Shown: piece after piece, positions 51,123-62,425 of the stretch | Layout: every line of letters begins with the position of its first letter | Position numbering within the stretch: the first letter of the stretch is position 1 | Source of the DNA: Dallia pectoralis | Lineage: Eukaryota > Chordata > Actinopteri > Esociformes > Umbridae | Assembly: GCA_029465975.1 (NCBI GenBank) | Contig: CM055728.1 | Location: 21,429,133 to 21,493,132 of the forward strand | Reading direction: 5' to 3' | Length of the DNA: 64,000 nt | Translations under genes and position numbers: made by a program | Notes under the pieces: generated by a model | What the model saw: the letters and a program-made list of their open reading frames with translations, nothing else | Database searches by the model: none | What the model was told of the DNA's origin: nothing

Positions 51123-51343
51123 TGTTCCAATACTTTTGCTCACGTGAAAAATGGGTGGGTTCAAACAAAGGGTGGTATGTCGTGAGTTGTTTAACACATC
51201 TAGATGTAAATACCAGGAAATAAAAGCTGAAATTCTGAACTTTTGTCTCATACTCATCTTTTGATCTTAAACCCAAATGTCTTCAGTGAACAACAAAAAC
51301 AAAGGAATTTGCCTTACCGTTCCAATACTTTTGGAGGGGACTG
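51123..51343 (-). repeat. Right terminal inverted repeat of the Tc1 element
   Basis: It is 221 bp, the partner of the left repeat, and its outer end abuts the TA target duplication. Confidence 0.95.
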
Positions 51344-53932
51344 TATATATAAATATACACATGTTACCAGGTCTTACAAATCAATTTTGCTTGCCTAGAC
51401 CTTGTATCTTGTTTTGATATTTGATCGAATGTGTACAAGAATTCAATTGGCTATATTAGCACAAAACAAAAACAAAACAACAAAGTAATCTGACATGTGA
51501 CATGAATATACTGTATGGAGTATTATTTATGCTGGTGTTCACACGTTATTTCAGTAAGTGATTCTGAATGTGTAGTGGGCTTATTTTGGTCCACCGGCCT
51601 AAGCCTTTGTTATGGGTGCATTTATACTGCTGCACCACACGTTTCAATCTGATCCACTGCATTTTTAAAAACCCCAAACTCTCTACTCTATTTTTCACTA
51701 TTTGCATGTCCAATGAATCATACATGCTTCACGAAATGTCTTTAAAGTTATATAAATGTATTTCATTTGACAATCGACGATAAATCATAATAATTACAAA
51801 GGGAAACCGCACCTGTATAATGGTAAATCCATGTAAAATAAATTAATATATAAAACCCAGAAGGAATGAGGCCAAAAACATGCTATTATATATTGACTTT
51901 GACAATATTAATGAGTCTCAGTCTGCAATAGCCTTATAGAAGTGTTTAAAGAGGAAAAACGCATCATGTAGCTAGATAGTGATCGAGCAAGAGAACAGAG
52001 AGGGAGAAGTGAACATGCATGCAGGCCCTGGGGCTGCACTGGAAGTGGGCGTAGCACAGCGCTTGTAAATACCCTACTCCCAAAGCACGGAGCAGAATTC
52101 ATACGCTCAGCCCGACCTTTGACCACCACGGGGCCGAATGTAATCGCTACTGACATGCCAACCGCTCTGTGTGCCAATGGGTCTCTCTCCTCTGCCAGGT
52201 CCCTATGACACTGCACCGGCTACGGCTTGAAAACCACGGAGGGCGGGAGGAAAGGAAGGCCCCCTCTCTCCAGCCTCCCCAGGAGGAGAGTTAAATCAGC
52301 TCAGCAATATATGAGTTGGAGCTGCTAGTTTGCTCCGAGGGGAGGCTGAAGAAAGGGAATTCCAGGCTACCATAGATTAGCCAGAATGGAGTTCATTTAT
52401 TGCAGGTCGCGCTCAGTTTAACTGAAGCTGCAACTTTCCAACCCACTTCATTTCGCTGATAGACAGGCAAAACGGTAGGTCAGTGTACTGTAGCTTCACG
52501 AGTGACTCTGCTGGGATGTAAAAACAAGCCAAGCCAACCTGCTGCACCACCATTATTGCTGAACTCCTGATTCGCTGTGGCAACAGGAAGCAATCCGACA
52601 TGTCTATGAATACTCAGCAAGCCGTGACATGTCCATTTAGCATTTCTATCAACTAACCCTGTGCCGTTGACCTTTCTCTGCTCCCAGCACTCAGCTTTAG
52701 AAGGTCCTTGCACTTTACGTTCACATACGCCAGACCATTACACCCTGCACTTTAGTGGTCCTTACAGCAGGGCCCTTTTCACTCATCTCTGTACCAATCC
52801 AAGCATTCGCATTAAAGGCAACAAACTCTTATAAGTCCCATGGTGAAACTGAAGATAACACGGTATAACCTGTAGAAGCTGCGAACCAAAACACTAGAGA
52901 GTCGTGTTTTGAAGGAGATTCCCAATTTCAAGCGTAATTGAAAAGTGATTAGGATATCCGGCAAGTTCAATTATTTACTGTCATTCTCATCCGATTTCAA
53001 GCTGATTGGGATGCACAGGCGAACGTGAAGCATAGCGATTACCCTCTAGGTTGCAATTAAGTATGTGCACGAAAAGATTCGGAGGAAAAGGCTAATGAAT
53101 TACTGGGCTCCATCTGTATACAGGAGGCGTTACAACCTGCACCATGTGTCCCAGAAAGCTTATAACACAATGCTTTTATCTGTGTCGGGGAGGAAATAAA
53201 CTATAATAATAATATAAAAATAAATAATAATAATAAATAAAATAATAATAATAAATACCAACATTCTAGACATAACCTAACGTTAATATAGCCTACTCAG
53301 AATGGAACTGTTCATCCTGGTGTTACATGCAAACAACGTGATAAGAAGGCATGTTTTAGTACAAATGACATGTTTATTTTTATGTTATAATTTATTCATG
53401 CTTCCTCATGTTTTGGTTGCTATAGATGGGACCCAGTTATTAGTTCTATCTTTAAGCACGACCTCACCCATTCCTCTCTAGAGTAAACCTGTGTAGTAAG
53501 TGGAAAACAAAGCCACAGGTGGGTTGGCTGCCAGACGGAAAGCCTCAAGAGAGGCATCCAGTCATCGTAGTGTGAGACCAGTCCAGAACAGAGTTGAACG
53601 GATGAAATCTTTCATTGTGATGGTCTCAGTCCCATCATTACTAAACCCACCTGACACGGAAGACGTGACCATGGTGACAAAACATGATAACTGCTACATT
53701 ACAGGGAAACTGCTAGAGCTCAATTATATTTAACCTAACAATTTGACCTATTTAACAACATTATTTATTTATGTACCATGTGGGTATTGTTACATTGTTC
53801 ACATGCCACGGTTTAGTACTAGGAGAGAACATCTCAAATGGTGAATAAATGACATGGAGCATGGTGTAACGTTACTGAGCAGGAAGCAGAGGCAAATCAG
53901 AGGTTTAGAAAAGTTTGAGCCGGCCAATTGGT
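51344..53932. other. Intronic non-coding stretch
   Basis: No exon was recognised. A purine-rich, CpG-containing stretch at about 52200-52350 differs in texture from its surroundings, but I cannot assign a role. An AAT-rich microsatellite is listed separately. Confidence 0.5.
53194..53257. repeat. AAT/AAAT-rich microsatellite
   Basis: An irregular run of AAT, AAAT and TAATAA words about 64 bp long. Confidence 0.9.
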
Positions 53933-53933
53933 C

Positions 53934-54944
53934 GGCTACTAACGTGGCTACTGACGTGGCTACTGACGTGGCTACTGACGTGGCTACTGACGTGGCTATT
54001 GGCGTGGCTATTGGCGTGGCTACTGACGTGGCTATTGGCGTGGCTATTGGCGTGGCTGCTGACGTGGCTGCTGACGTGGCTATTGGCGTGGCTATAGACG
54101 TGGCTACTGACGTGGCTATTGGCGTGGCTGTTGGCGTGCCTACTGACGTGGCTACTGACGTGGCTGCTGACGTGGCTGCTGACGTGGCTACTGACGTGGC
54201 TACTGACGTGGCTACTGAAGTGGCTATTGGCGTGGCTACTGACGTGGCTACTGATGTGGCTACTATCCTGGCTACTGACGTGGCTACTCTCGTGACTACT
54301 AACGTGGCTACTATCGTGGCTACTGACGTGGCTACTGACGTGGCTATTGACGTGGCTACTGACGTGGCTACTGACGTGGCTATTGGCGTGGCTACTAACG
54401 TGGCTACTGGCGTGGCTACTGGCGTGGCTACTGGCGTGGCTACTGACGTGGCTACTGACGTGGCTACTCTCGTGGCTACTATCGTGGCTACTGACGTGGC
54501 TACTGACGTGGCTATTGACGTGGCTACTCTCGTGGCTACTATCGTGGCTACTATCGTGGCTACTATCGTGGCTACTAACGTGGAACACAAGGACTGTTCG
54601 CCACTGACGTGGCTGCTGACGTGGCTACTGACGTGGCTACTGACGTGGCTATTGACGTGGCTACTGACGTGGCTACTGACGTGGCTATTGGCGTGGCTAC
54701 TAACGTGGCTACTGGCGTGGCTACTGGCGTGGCTACTGGCGTGGCTACTGACGTGGCTACTGACGTGGCTACTGACGTGGCTACTCTCGTGGCTACTATC
54801 GTGGCTACTGACGTGGCTACTGACGTGGCTACTGACGTGGCTATTGACGTGGCTACTCTCGTGGCTACTCTCGTGGCTACTATCGTGGCTACTATCGTGG
54901 CTACTATCGTGGCTACTAATGTGGAACACAAGGACTGTTCGCCA
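53934..54944. repeat. 12-bp minisatellite (GTGGCTACTGAC), about 80 units, with a 341-bp higher-order duplication
   Basis: Units are GTGGCTACTGAC with variants ATTGGC, ATTGAC, GCTGAC, ACTCTC, ACTATC, ACTAAC and ACTGGC. A unique insert, GTGGAACACAAGGACTGTTC then GCCA, occurs at 54580-54603 and again at 54921-54944, an offset of 341 bp. The variant order before each insert is largely the same, so a block containing insert plus array was duplicated. The frame changes by 341 mod 3 between blocks. Long frames of Val-Ala-Thr-Asp or Thr-Trp-Leu-Leu repeats (to about 400 codons) are artefacts of the stop-free 12-mer. Confidence 0.97.
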
Positions 54945-55682
54945 GCCACAGAATTCCATTGTTGATGTGCACCCAGAACATTCCATCAGTGTACAACAAC
55001 ATTCCAAGTATTGCATAACACCCTAGACAGTCACTTAAACGTGTCGTCCACTGTTCACTGTGTCGTTTCAGAATGCAGTCCGAATTAGTCAATCAACATT
55101 GCTGATAGTAGGCCCCTTCATGGTCTTAGGCATTTGAATACTTAACCCAGTAGATACCCTGAGACTACGTTCATTTTCACATTGTGACAAGTAGCACTCC
55201 AATCGGCCTGCACACTGTTGCTGTGATGAAATGGATTGTGGTGTCTCCAGAACTATCCTACTCCAGGGTCAGTCATGCTTTAACCTACTCTAAAGTAAGT
55301 GACTGAACCAATAAAGTCACGTTCCTTTCCTGTCATGACGATAGCGTTAGCATCCACTTCATTTAAGAGATGTCTGATGAACTTGATTAACGATGTAGGT
55401 TGCGTCTTTATTTTCATAACGTAATACCGACTACGCAACATAAAACAACAATAAGACAGCTACTAACTATCGATGGATGAGAAATTCCTACTATCTTATC
55501 ACAAATGTATCTTGAGTGAGACTGTGAAGCTAACTGTAGCCATGCCTTGGTAGATCTAACTAGGTATATATTACACTCCACTAGTCAGTTTCTTTCTCCA
55601 AATAATGTGACATTTATTGTTAAGCTGCAGAAAGGGTTAGTATTAAAATAAAACATCTACATTCTACATTCGTTTTCAGTGA

Positions 55683-55910
55683 CTAGTTGACAGCCACATT
55701 GTTCCACACTTTGTAAAGGTGGTCATCAGACCAAATCATATTTTTCCTGCTGTTCCTGGATGCCTTCAAGCAACATGTCAAAAGCCTTTCACTCAGGAGT
55801 TGTTTCAGTGTAGCTACTCTGCCATAAAAGCCCGATTGATGGAGTGCTGCTGAGATGTTTGTCCTTCTGGCAGGTTCTCCCATCTCTCTGCAGAGACGCT
55901 CTAAATCTCC
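55683..55910 (-). mobile_element. Tc1-related dispersed repeat fragment
   Basis: The + strand phrase ACTCTGCCATAAAAGCCCGA, followed by TTGATGGAGTGCTGC and GTCCTTCTGGCAGGTTCTCC, is from memory a very common teleost transposon-derived repeat. The minus strand reads a short stretch ending in IWSDDHLYKVWN, loosely like the WTDETK region of Tc1 transposases. No ends are visible. Confidence 0.45.
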
Positions 55911-56402
55911 GCTAGAATGGCTATTGAGTTCTGATTTTGTGGTGTTTCCTTTGCTTTTATCAAGTACTATTTTTTGTACATGTTAAGCCTGGCTGCCTTG
56001 TGATTATTAATATTTTTGGCAAACACACGCCGGATTCTATGCCAGGTGCATGAGTCAGACAAACCGTGCCCTACGGAATGGGTTTCACTCTTTCAGAGCA
56101 CGACGCATACAATTGTTGTCTTGTTTATCTCCCTTTGGGTTATGTTTATGGAGCTATTGTCTCCTGCAGCTTGTGTTAACTCTACTGGGGACTGCGGAAA
56201 ATTACATTTCTGCATTCATATTCTAGAAAGACGGAAATCCCTTGGGAGTTGGGGGCTATGTGCTTTTGGATTGAACTTGTTTAAGTGTCCACTCTCACTT
56301 AAAAACTTGTTGTCAAGATCATTTTACTTTGGTCCTTATTTCACATCACGGTCTTGGTGTTTTTGTATAAATATTTTCACTGACCAGTATGTATAATTTT
56401 TT

Positions 56403-56460
56403 TATTTATAACTTTTATTTAACCAGGTAGGCCGATTGAGAACAAATTCTCATTCAAGTG
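56403..56460 (-). repeat. SINE/LINE tail in reverse orientation
   Basis: TTTTATTTAACCAGGTAGGC followed by CGATTGAGAACAAATTCTCA is the reverse complement of the tail seen at 41286-41320 in the SINE fragment. This is a conserved 3' tail type in fish retroposons. Confidence 0.6.
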
Positions 56461-57180
56461 GAGAGTCAATATACAGATAATACAGGATGAGGTTTATGTA
56501 GGTCAGTTGAGCAGCATTGATAAGGCAATAACAACTATATAAAATACAAGGGAGTGTCTATATACAGAATGTAAAAAGATTAAAATGCGTGTAGCAGGTA
56601 GGTCTTTTGTGTTCACATAATATTTGTGGTTTTGGGAGAAAGAGCATTTGAGTATGTGTGTAGTGTTTATAATAGCCTTTGTTAACGGATGAATGCAAGT
56701 AGTCCTCTTTGTGTGCTATAGCCTGTTTCATTCTATGTGTCTCAATCTCAAGACCCATTTGTAGCACTGGGGAAACATGGCTAGAAGTTGTACTGCACTC
56801 TGTATCTGTATGGTTAAGACAGATGAATAGGCGTAGCTGAATGAAAAGATTTTCACTACAAGGTCGTTCGGCTGAGCCGTGGATTCTACACAGTCACAGT
56901 TACAAAAGAAGAGAAATTGCTTGTTTTGTCGTTTTAATGGATTGTAACACGATGCCGCCCAAACAGCGCCAGACCGCAGAGACATGGACTCTACAAAACC
57001 ACTGATGGTGTCCTATGGTACCTGGCACCAGTATATTAACACCAGATTATTCACGTCCTGTTAGTTGCAATGAGGCGGAGTCAATTGGACATGTTGGTTC
57101 ATCACATCCCATGGACGCTCAATCAAGGTCACCGTGGGCTCTCTGACTGGTCTGCGGTAATGCAGTCCCATACACAGCAG

Positions 57181-57825
57181 GGTGCGGTGCACTGTGGGGG
57201 ATGTGCGGTGCACTGTGTACTGTGTTTTGGGTGTACTGTGTGTGGTGTGGGGTGCACTGTGTGTGTGGGGTGCACTGTGTGTGGTGCACTGTGTAGTGTG
57301 TTGGGTGCACTGTGTACTGCGTTGGGTGTACTGCGTTGGGTGCACTGTGTGTGGTGCACTGTGTGTGGTGTACTGTGTTGGGTGCACTGTGTGTGTGTGG
57401 GGTGCACTGTGTGTGGTGTACTGTGTGTGGTGTACTGTGTGTGGTGTACTGTGTACTGTGTTGGGTGCATTGTGTGTGTGTGTGGGGTGCATTGTGTGGG
57501 GTGCACTGTTTGTGGTGTACTGTGTACTGTGTGGGGTGCACTGTGTGTGTACGGTTCCACTGTGTGTGTGGGATGCACTGTGTGTGTGCGGTTCCACTGT
57601 GTGTGTGTGGTGCACTGTGTGTGTGCGGTTCCACTGTGTGTGTGTGGTGCACTGTGTGTGTGCGGTTCCACTGTGTTTGTGTGGTGCACTGTGTGTGTGC
57701 GGTTCCACTGTGTGTGCGGTTCCACTGTGTTTGTGTGGTGCACTGTGTGTGTGCGGTTCCACTGTGTTTGTGTGGTGCACTGTGTGTGTGCGGTTCCACT
57801 GTGTGTGTGGGTTGCACTGTGTGTT
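57181..57825. repeat. GTGCACTGTGTG / GGTTCCACTGTG minisatellite
   Basis: The left part alternates GTGCACTGTGTGTGG and GTGTACTGTGTG words of irregular length. The right part (about 57540-57825) is a more regular array of about 37-bp units pairing GGTTCCACTGTG with GGTGCACTGTG, with spacing 37 bp between 57626 and 57663. Frames of up to about 290 codons on both strands come from the array and are not called as genes. Confidence 0.95.
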
Positions 57826-59351
57826 GTGACACATTCCTCTTGTAACCATCATTAACATTTTCTTTATGCTGTATATATTGTGCCACAGTGGACCTTCTGT
57901 GGTCTCTGTTAACCACACTAGTCTCGCCATTTCAGTGATGCTCTGACCCAGTCGACTGGTCAGAACAATTGGCCACTCATGTCTTTACTCCTGCATCCAA
58001 ATACAAGAACTGATTGATCGCCTGCCATCTCATCAACTCAGACATGTGCCCTTGATAAGAGATCGTTCTCTTCACCAGTGAGTGATCAAAATGTTTTTGC
58101 TCATCCGTCACCTCACTGCCATTATCCCATAATCCTATATGTGCTGTAATTGTATGTGGCCTTTTTGTATATTTGTGTATTCTGTCCCTACATGTTTATA
58201 TACCATTAAATGCCATTTGTAGAAATGTTTGTATGCGTACATTTAATTTGGTGATTGTGATTCCGTGAGACCATGTGGTGGTAGTTTGGATGAAACCAGG
58301 CCCATCCTGGACTTCTAATTGGCTCCCTGTCACAGCTGAGAGTTATCTGACTCTAGGGAATATTGGGCTTTAAACAGTCAGACCAGGGGCTCCAGGTTAC
58401 TCATTACGGGAGTAACGATCCCCCATGATGTGCTCAATGATGTTATAATTATGCAATTAGCCCTTTATGACCAAGCGTTCTGCTCAGTTTTTTTAAAATT
58501 TAAAATAATGCTATATTTAGGAATAGTTTCCATCTTCACCCCGACGTTTGTGGGCGTAATTCGCCTGCTTTGTGTCAGCGTGCATTCATGTGGGCGGGTA
58601 GATGTTGTTTATGCATATGTTTATTATGTTTTTTAGTCAGAATCACGTCGTTTTCCTTAAAACCCTTGAGGAATGAGCGCGTAGTACCGAATGCACAGAG
58701 CTGGATTTAATTGAATTATCCTCACTCATAGCGAACAAGGTATGCGAGCTAAATACGGAAAGTTAAGATGCACTACACAAGCATTAAGCCTTGTATTCAA
58801 CCATCTTGATAGTACAGATCCATTAGAATGACCTCCGTTTCTCTTGTTGAGTTTCACTTCATTACTTTTTAAGGCGATAATTCACGTGTGTGCCTACAGA
58901 CCCCATAGTAGACGCCTCACAGGGCTTCATTACATTGCTGTTTCTCACTGACTATGATTTGTCTGCTCAATGGAAAGAGGATTGGCGAATTCCAGTTGTA
59001 TACTTTTGCAGCCGTTGTACCTTTGTAACCTTTAATCAAGGCTTCCTTTCTGTTATCTGTTATCTGATTTCCTCTGAATGGGTGTAGCATAATGGGACAC
59101 AGTCACAATGTTGAAAGAATACTCTCTTTAAGGCCTTATTAGAGATCCTTAGTAATTTTTTGCAGCAAAAATTACTTATCGCCATTTTACTTAATAATTC
59201 CATTATTTTGGAAAGAGCTGTCTGGGGATGTTTAACTGGATTTGATGACCAGTGCGAAGGGGATTTGTACATGTACTTTACTGTCACAAATTAGAGTGTA
59301 GTCTATCAAAACATGGGCTAAAGGGACGGGGGGGCAGTGTTAAAATCTATA
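57826..59351. other. Intronic non-coding stretch, nothing recognised
   Basis: Unique-looking sequence before the 33-bp array. No exon or element end was found. Confidence 0.5.
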
Positions 59352-61282
59352 CATTACTAAACACTCCTGAATGCTACTGCAATACGCTACTGAACACTCC
59401 TGAATGCTACAACTACAATACGCTACTGAACACTCCTGAATGCTACTGCAATACACTACTAAAACTTTCCTGAATGCTACTACTATACGCTACTGAACAC
59501 TCCTGAATGCTACTACTATACGCTACTGAACACTCCTGAATGTAACTACTATACGCTACTGAACACACCTGAATGCTACTACTATACGCTACTGAACACT
59601 ACTGAATGCTACTACTATACGCTACTGAACACTACTGAATGCTACTACTATACGCTACTGAACACTCCTGAATGCTACTACTATACGCTACTGAACACAC
59701 CTGAATGCTACTACTATACGCTACTGAACACTCCTGAATGCTACTACTATACGCTACTGAACACTCCTGAATGCTACTACTATACGCTACTGAACACACC
59801 TGAATGCTACTACTATACGCTACTGAACACTCCTGAATGCTACTACTATACGCTACTGAACACTCCTGAATGCTACTACCATACGCTACTGAACACACCT
59901 GAATGCTACTACTTTACGCTACTGAACACTCCTGAATGCGACTACTATACGCTACTGAACACTCCTGAATGTAACTACTATACGCTACTGAACACACCTG
60001 AATGCTATTGCCATACACTACTGAACACTCCTGAATGCCACTACCTGATGCTACTGAACACTCCTGAATGCTACTACTATACGCTACTGAACACTCCTGA
60101 ATGTAACTACTATACGCTACTGAACACACCTGAATGCTACTACTATACGCTACTGAACACACCTGAATGCTACTACTATACGCTACTGAACACTACTGAA
60201 TGCTACTACTATACGCTACTGAACACACCTGAATGCTACTACTATACGCTACTGAACACTCCTGAATGCTACTACTATACGCTACTGAACACTCCTGAAT
60301 GCTACTACCATACGCTACTGAACACACCTGAATGCTACTACTTTACGCTACTGAACACTCCTGAATGCGACTACTATACGCTACTGAACACTCCTGAATG
60401 TAACTACTATACGCTACTGAACACACCTGAATGCTACTACTATACGCTACTGAACACTCCTGAATGCCACTACCTGAAGCTACTGAACACTCCTGAATGC
60501 TATTGCCATACACTACTGAACACTCCTGAATGCCACTACCTGATGCTACTGAACACTCCTGAATGCTACTACTATACGCTACTGAACACTCCTGAATGTA
60601 ACTACTATACGCTACTAAACACACCTGAATGCTACTACTATACGCTACTGAACACTCCTGAATGCTACTACTATACACTACTGAACACACCTGAATGCTA
60701 CTACTATACGCTACTGAACACTCCTGAATGCTACTACTATACGCTACTGAACACACCTGAATACTACTACTATACGCTACTGAACACTCCTGAATGCTAC
60801 TACTATACGCTACTGAACACTCCTGAATGCTACTACCATACGCTACTGAACACACCTGAATGCTACTACTTTACGCTACTGAACACTCCTGAATGCTACT
60901 ACTATACGCTACTGAACACTCCTGAATGCGACTACTATACGCTACTGAACACTCCTGAATGCTACTACCATATGCTACTGAACACTCCTGAATGCTACTA
61001 CTATACGCTACTGAACACTCCTGAATGCCACTACCTGAAGCTACTGAACACTCCTGAATGCTATTGCCATACACTACTGAACACTCCTGAATGCCACTAC
61101 CTGATGCTACTGAACACTCCTGAATGCTACTACTATACTCTACTGGACACTATTGAATGCTACTACCATACTCTACTGAACACCTCTGTATGCTACTACT
61201 ATACGCTATTGAACACTGTTGAATGCTACTACTATACGCTATTGAACACTGTTGAATGCTACTACTATACGCTACTGGACAC
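59352..61282. repeat. 33-bp minisatellite, about 58 units, with 15- and 17-unit higher-order repeats
   Basis: The unit is CTACTGAACACTCCTGAATG followed by CTACTACTATACG. Variant units form an ordered pattern: the variant GCTATTGCCATACACTACTG followed by a CCACTACCTGATG unit recurs at 60004, 60499 and 61060. The spacings are 495 and 561 bp, exactly 15 and 17 units. The right end uses a distinct subtype (TACTGGACACTATTG, CACCTCTGTATG, ATTGAACACTGTTG). A forward frame of about 466 codons (LLNTPECYYYT repeat) and shorter reverse frames arise because 33 is a multiple of 3; no start context or domain supports coding. Confidence 0.97.
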
Positions 61283-62291
61283 TAGGGCTGCACGATATTG
61301 GAAAAAAATTACATTGCGATATTTTTTTCCCCAACGATATATATTGCGATATTGCGACCCATCAATCCAGGCTAAAGTCAATAATTACCATTCCATCAGA
61401 CCGTACCGTCAGACTCATGTAGGGCTCTGTTGTCCTGCTGGACCATAAGTCTGTTGTAGCTGCATAGTATTCCACATGTGACAGCTCTGCTTCAATCTGA
61501 GATTTGCATTTTCCATACAGCTCTAATATGTGCGGGATGGTATAACATACCGCGGGTCAAGCGTTCGGATCATTTTCTTAAATCCCTTTTTGTTGACAGT
61601 GTTTAATGGCAACTCATCTTAACGATATAAAACATTATTGTTACGTTGTGCTGCCGTTTTAAGTGATCAGACAAATTGGTGGTGTTTCCTTGTTTTGAGG
61701 CCACAACTTTATAACACTCCAGGCAAAGTAGCTGTTTATGGTCAACATCCTCATTTTTGTAGCCGTTTATGTATAAAATAATAATAATTATACATAATAA
61801 TTACATCTCCCGACTCCTTGGTTGTGTAAATACATCCATTGTTTATTTAGCTACGCATGTAAACGATCAGGAACAACGAAAACATATCGTTTAGTGAATA
61901 TTTTAGACAATGAAACGGTGAGTTCATGAGTTCGCTACGTGATCGTGGATTTAAGAGACACGAGAGAGAAGCTCCGGACCGCGCATGTTGCTATCGGTTG
62001 CTACGACAACACAAACAAATTATTGCTAGTGCGCATGTCCATCATGACGTCATGGGCCAGTCAACGCGGAAGATCCAAGCTCCATGTTGGCTTTTTGAGC
62101 ACTCGCATTGGAATGTACGGGGCTTCACGCAGAACACTGTATTCAGTTCTCTTAATACATTCATGGTGCTACCGTTCTCTTAATACATTTATGGGTGCTA
62201 CCCTTCTTCACATCGCATGTTCCGACGGTGTGACTATCGCGCATGCGCACATCGCGATGTCGGTGTTAAAACCGAATATCGTTCAGCCCTA
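61283..62291. mobile_element. Non-autonomous hAT-like element, 1,009 bp, inserted in the 33-bp array
   Basis: The left end is TAGGGCTGCACGATATTGG; the right end read inward is TAGGGCTGAACGATATTCGG, giving imperfect terminal repeats of about 20 bp. CTGGACAC flanks it at 61275-61282 and 62292-62299, an 8-bp target duplication as made by hAT transposases. Subterminal CGATAT/ATCGCGA words are present at both ends. The longest internal frames (85-129 codons near 61926-62328) show no hAT dimerisation domain or BED finger, so it is non-autonomous. Array sequence resumes immediately to its right. Confidence 0.88.
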
Positions 62292-62425
62292 CTGGACACT
62301 ATTGAATGCTACTACCATACTCTACTGAACACCTCTGTATGCTACTACTATACGCTATTGAACACTGTTGAATGCTACTACTATACGCTACTGAACACTC
62401 CTGAATGCTTCTATTACACACACTG
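62292..62425. repeat. Continuation of the 33-bp array after the hAT insertion
   Basis: About four units remain. They match the subtype block at 61139-61240 (ACTGGACACTATTG, CACCTCTGTATG, ATTGAACACTGTTG), so the insertion hit a second copy of that block. Confidence 0.95.

Larger units (their letters stand above)
49697..51343 (-). mobile_element. Tc1/mariner transposon, 1,647 bp, IR/DR type
   Basis: The element begins CAGTCCCCTCC and ends with its complement, flanked by TA on both sides inside a TATATA target, as expected for TA-targeting Tc1 elements. The 221-bp terminal inverted repeats appear identical. Each contains the 14-base word AAAAGTATTGGAAC (or its complement) near both its outer and inner end: 49708-49721, 49903-49916, 51124-51137 and 51319-51332. 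This is the IR/DR layout of Sleeping Beauty-like elements, where such direct repeats bind transposase. It lies in the grm intron, with its transposase antisense to the receptor. Identical ends point to recent insertion, or to conversion between the ends. Confidence 0.97.
54945..57180. other. Intronic non-coding stretch with old repeat fragments
   Basis: It holds a Tc1-like fragment (55683-55910) and a reversed SINE/LINE tail (56403-56460). A 126-codon open frame at 56016-56396 has no recognised domain or splice context. The remainder is unique. Confidence 0.5.

Noticed and set aside
52200..52400. Possible alternative first exon or regulatory element in a purine-rich, CpG-containing patch
   Set aside because: No coding signature, no clear splice donor and no recognisable promoter element. 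Composition alone is not enough.
56016..56396. 126-codon open frame
   Set aside because: No recognisable domain, no splice or promoter context. This length is plausible by chance in six frames over 64 kb.
60048..61448. 466-codon LLNTPECYYYT repeat frame
   Set aside because: The 33-bp unit is divisible by 3 and stop-free. The frame runs into the hAT element, and variation between units does not look codon-constrained.
59352..62425. Possible CRISPR-like array
   Set aside because: Units are contiguous with no unique spacers, and the context is vertebrate.
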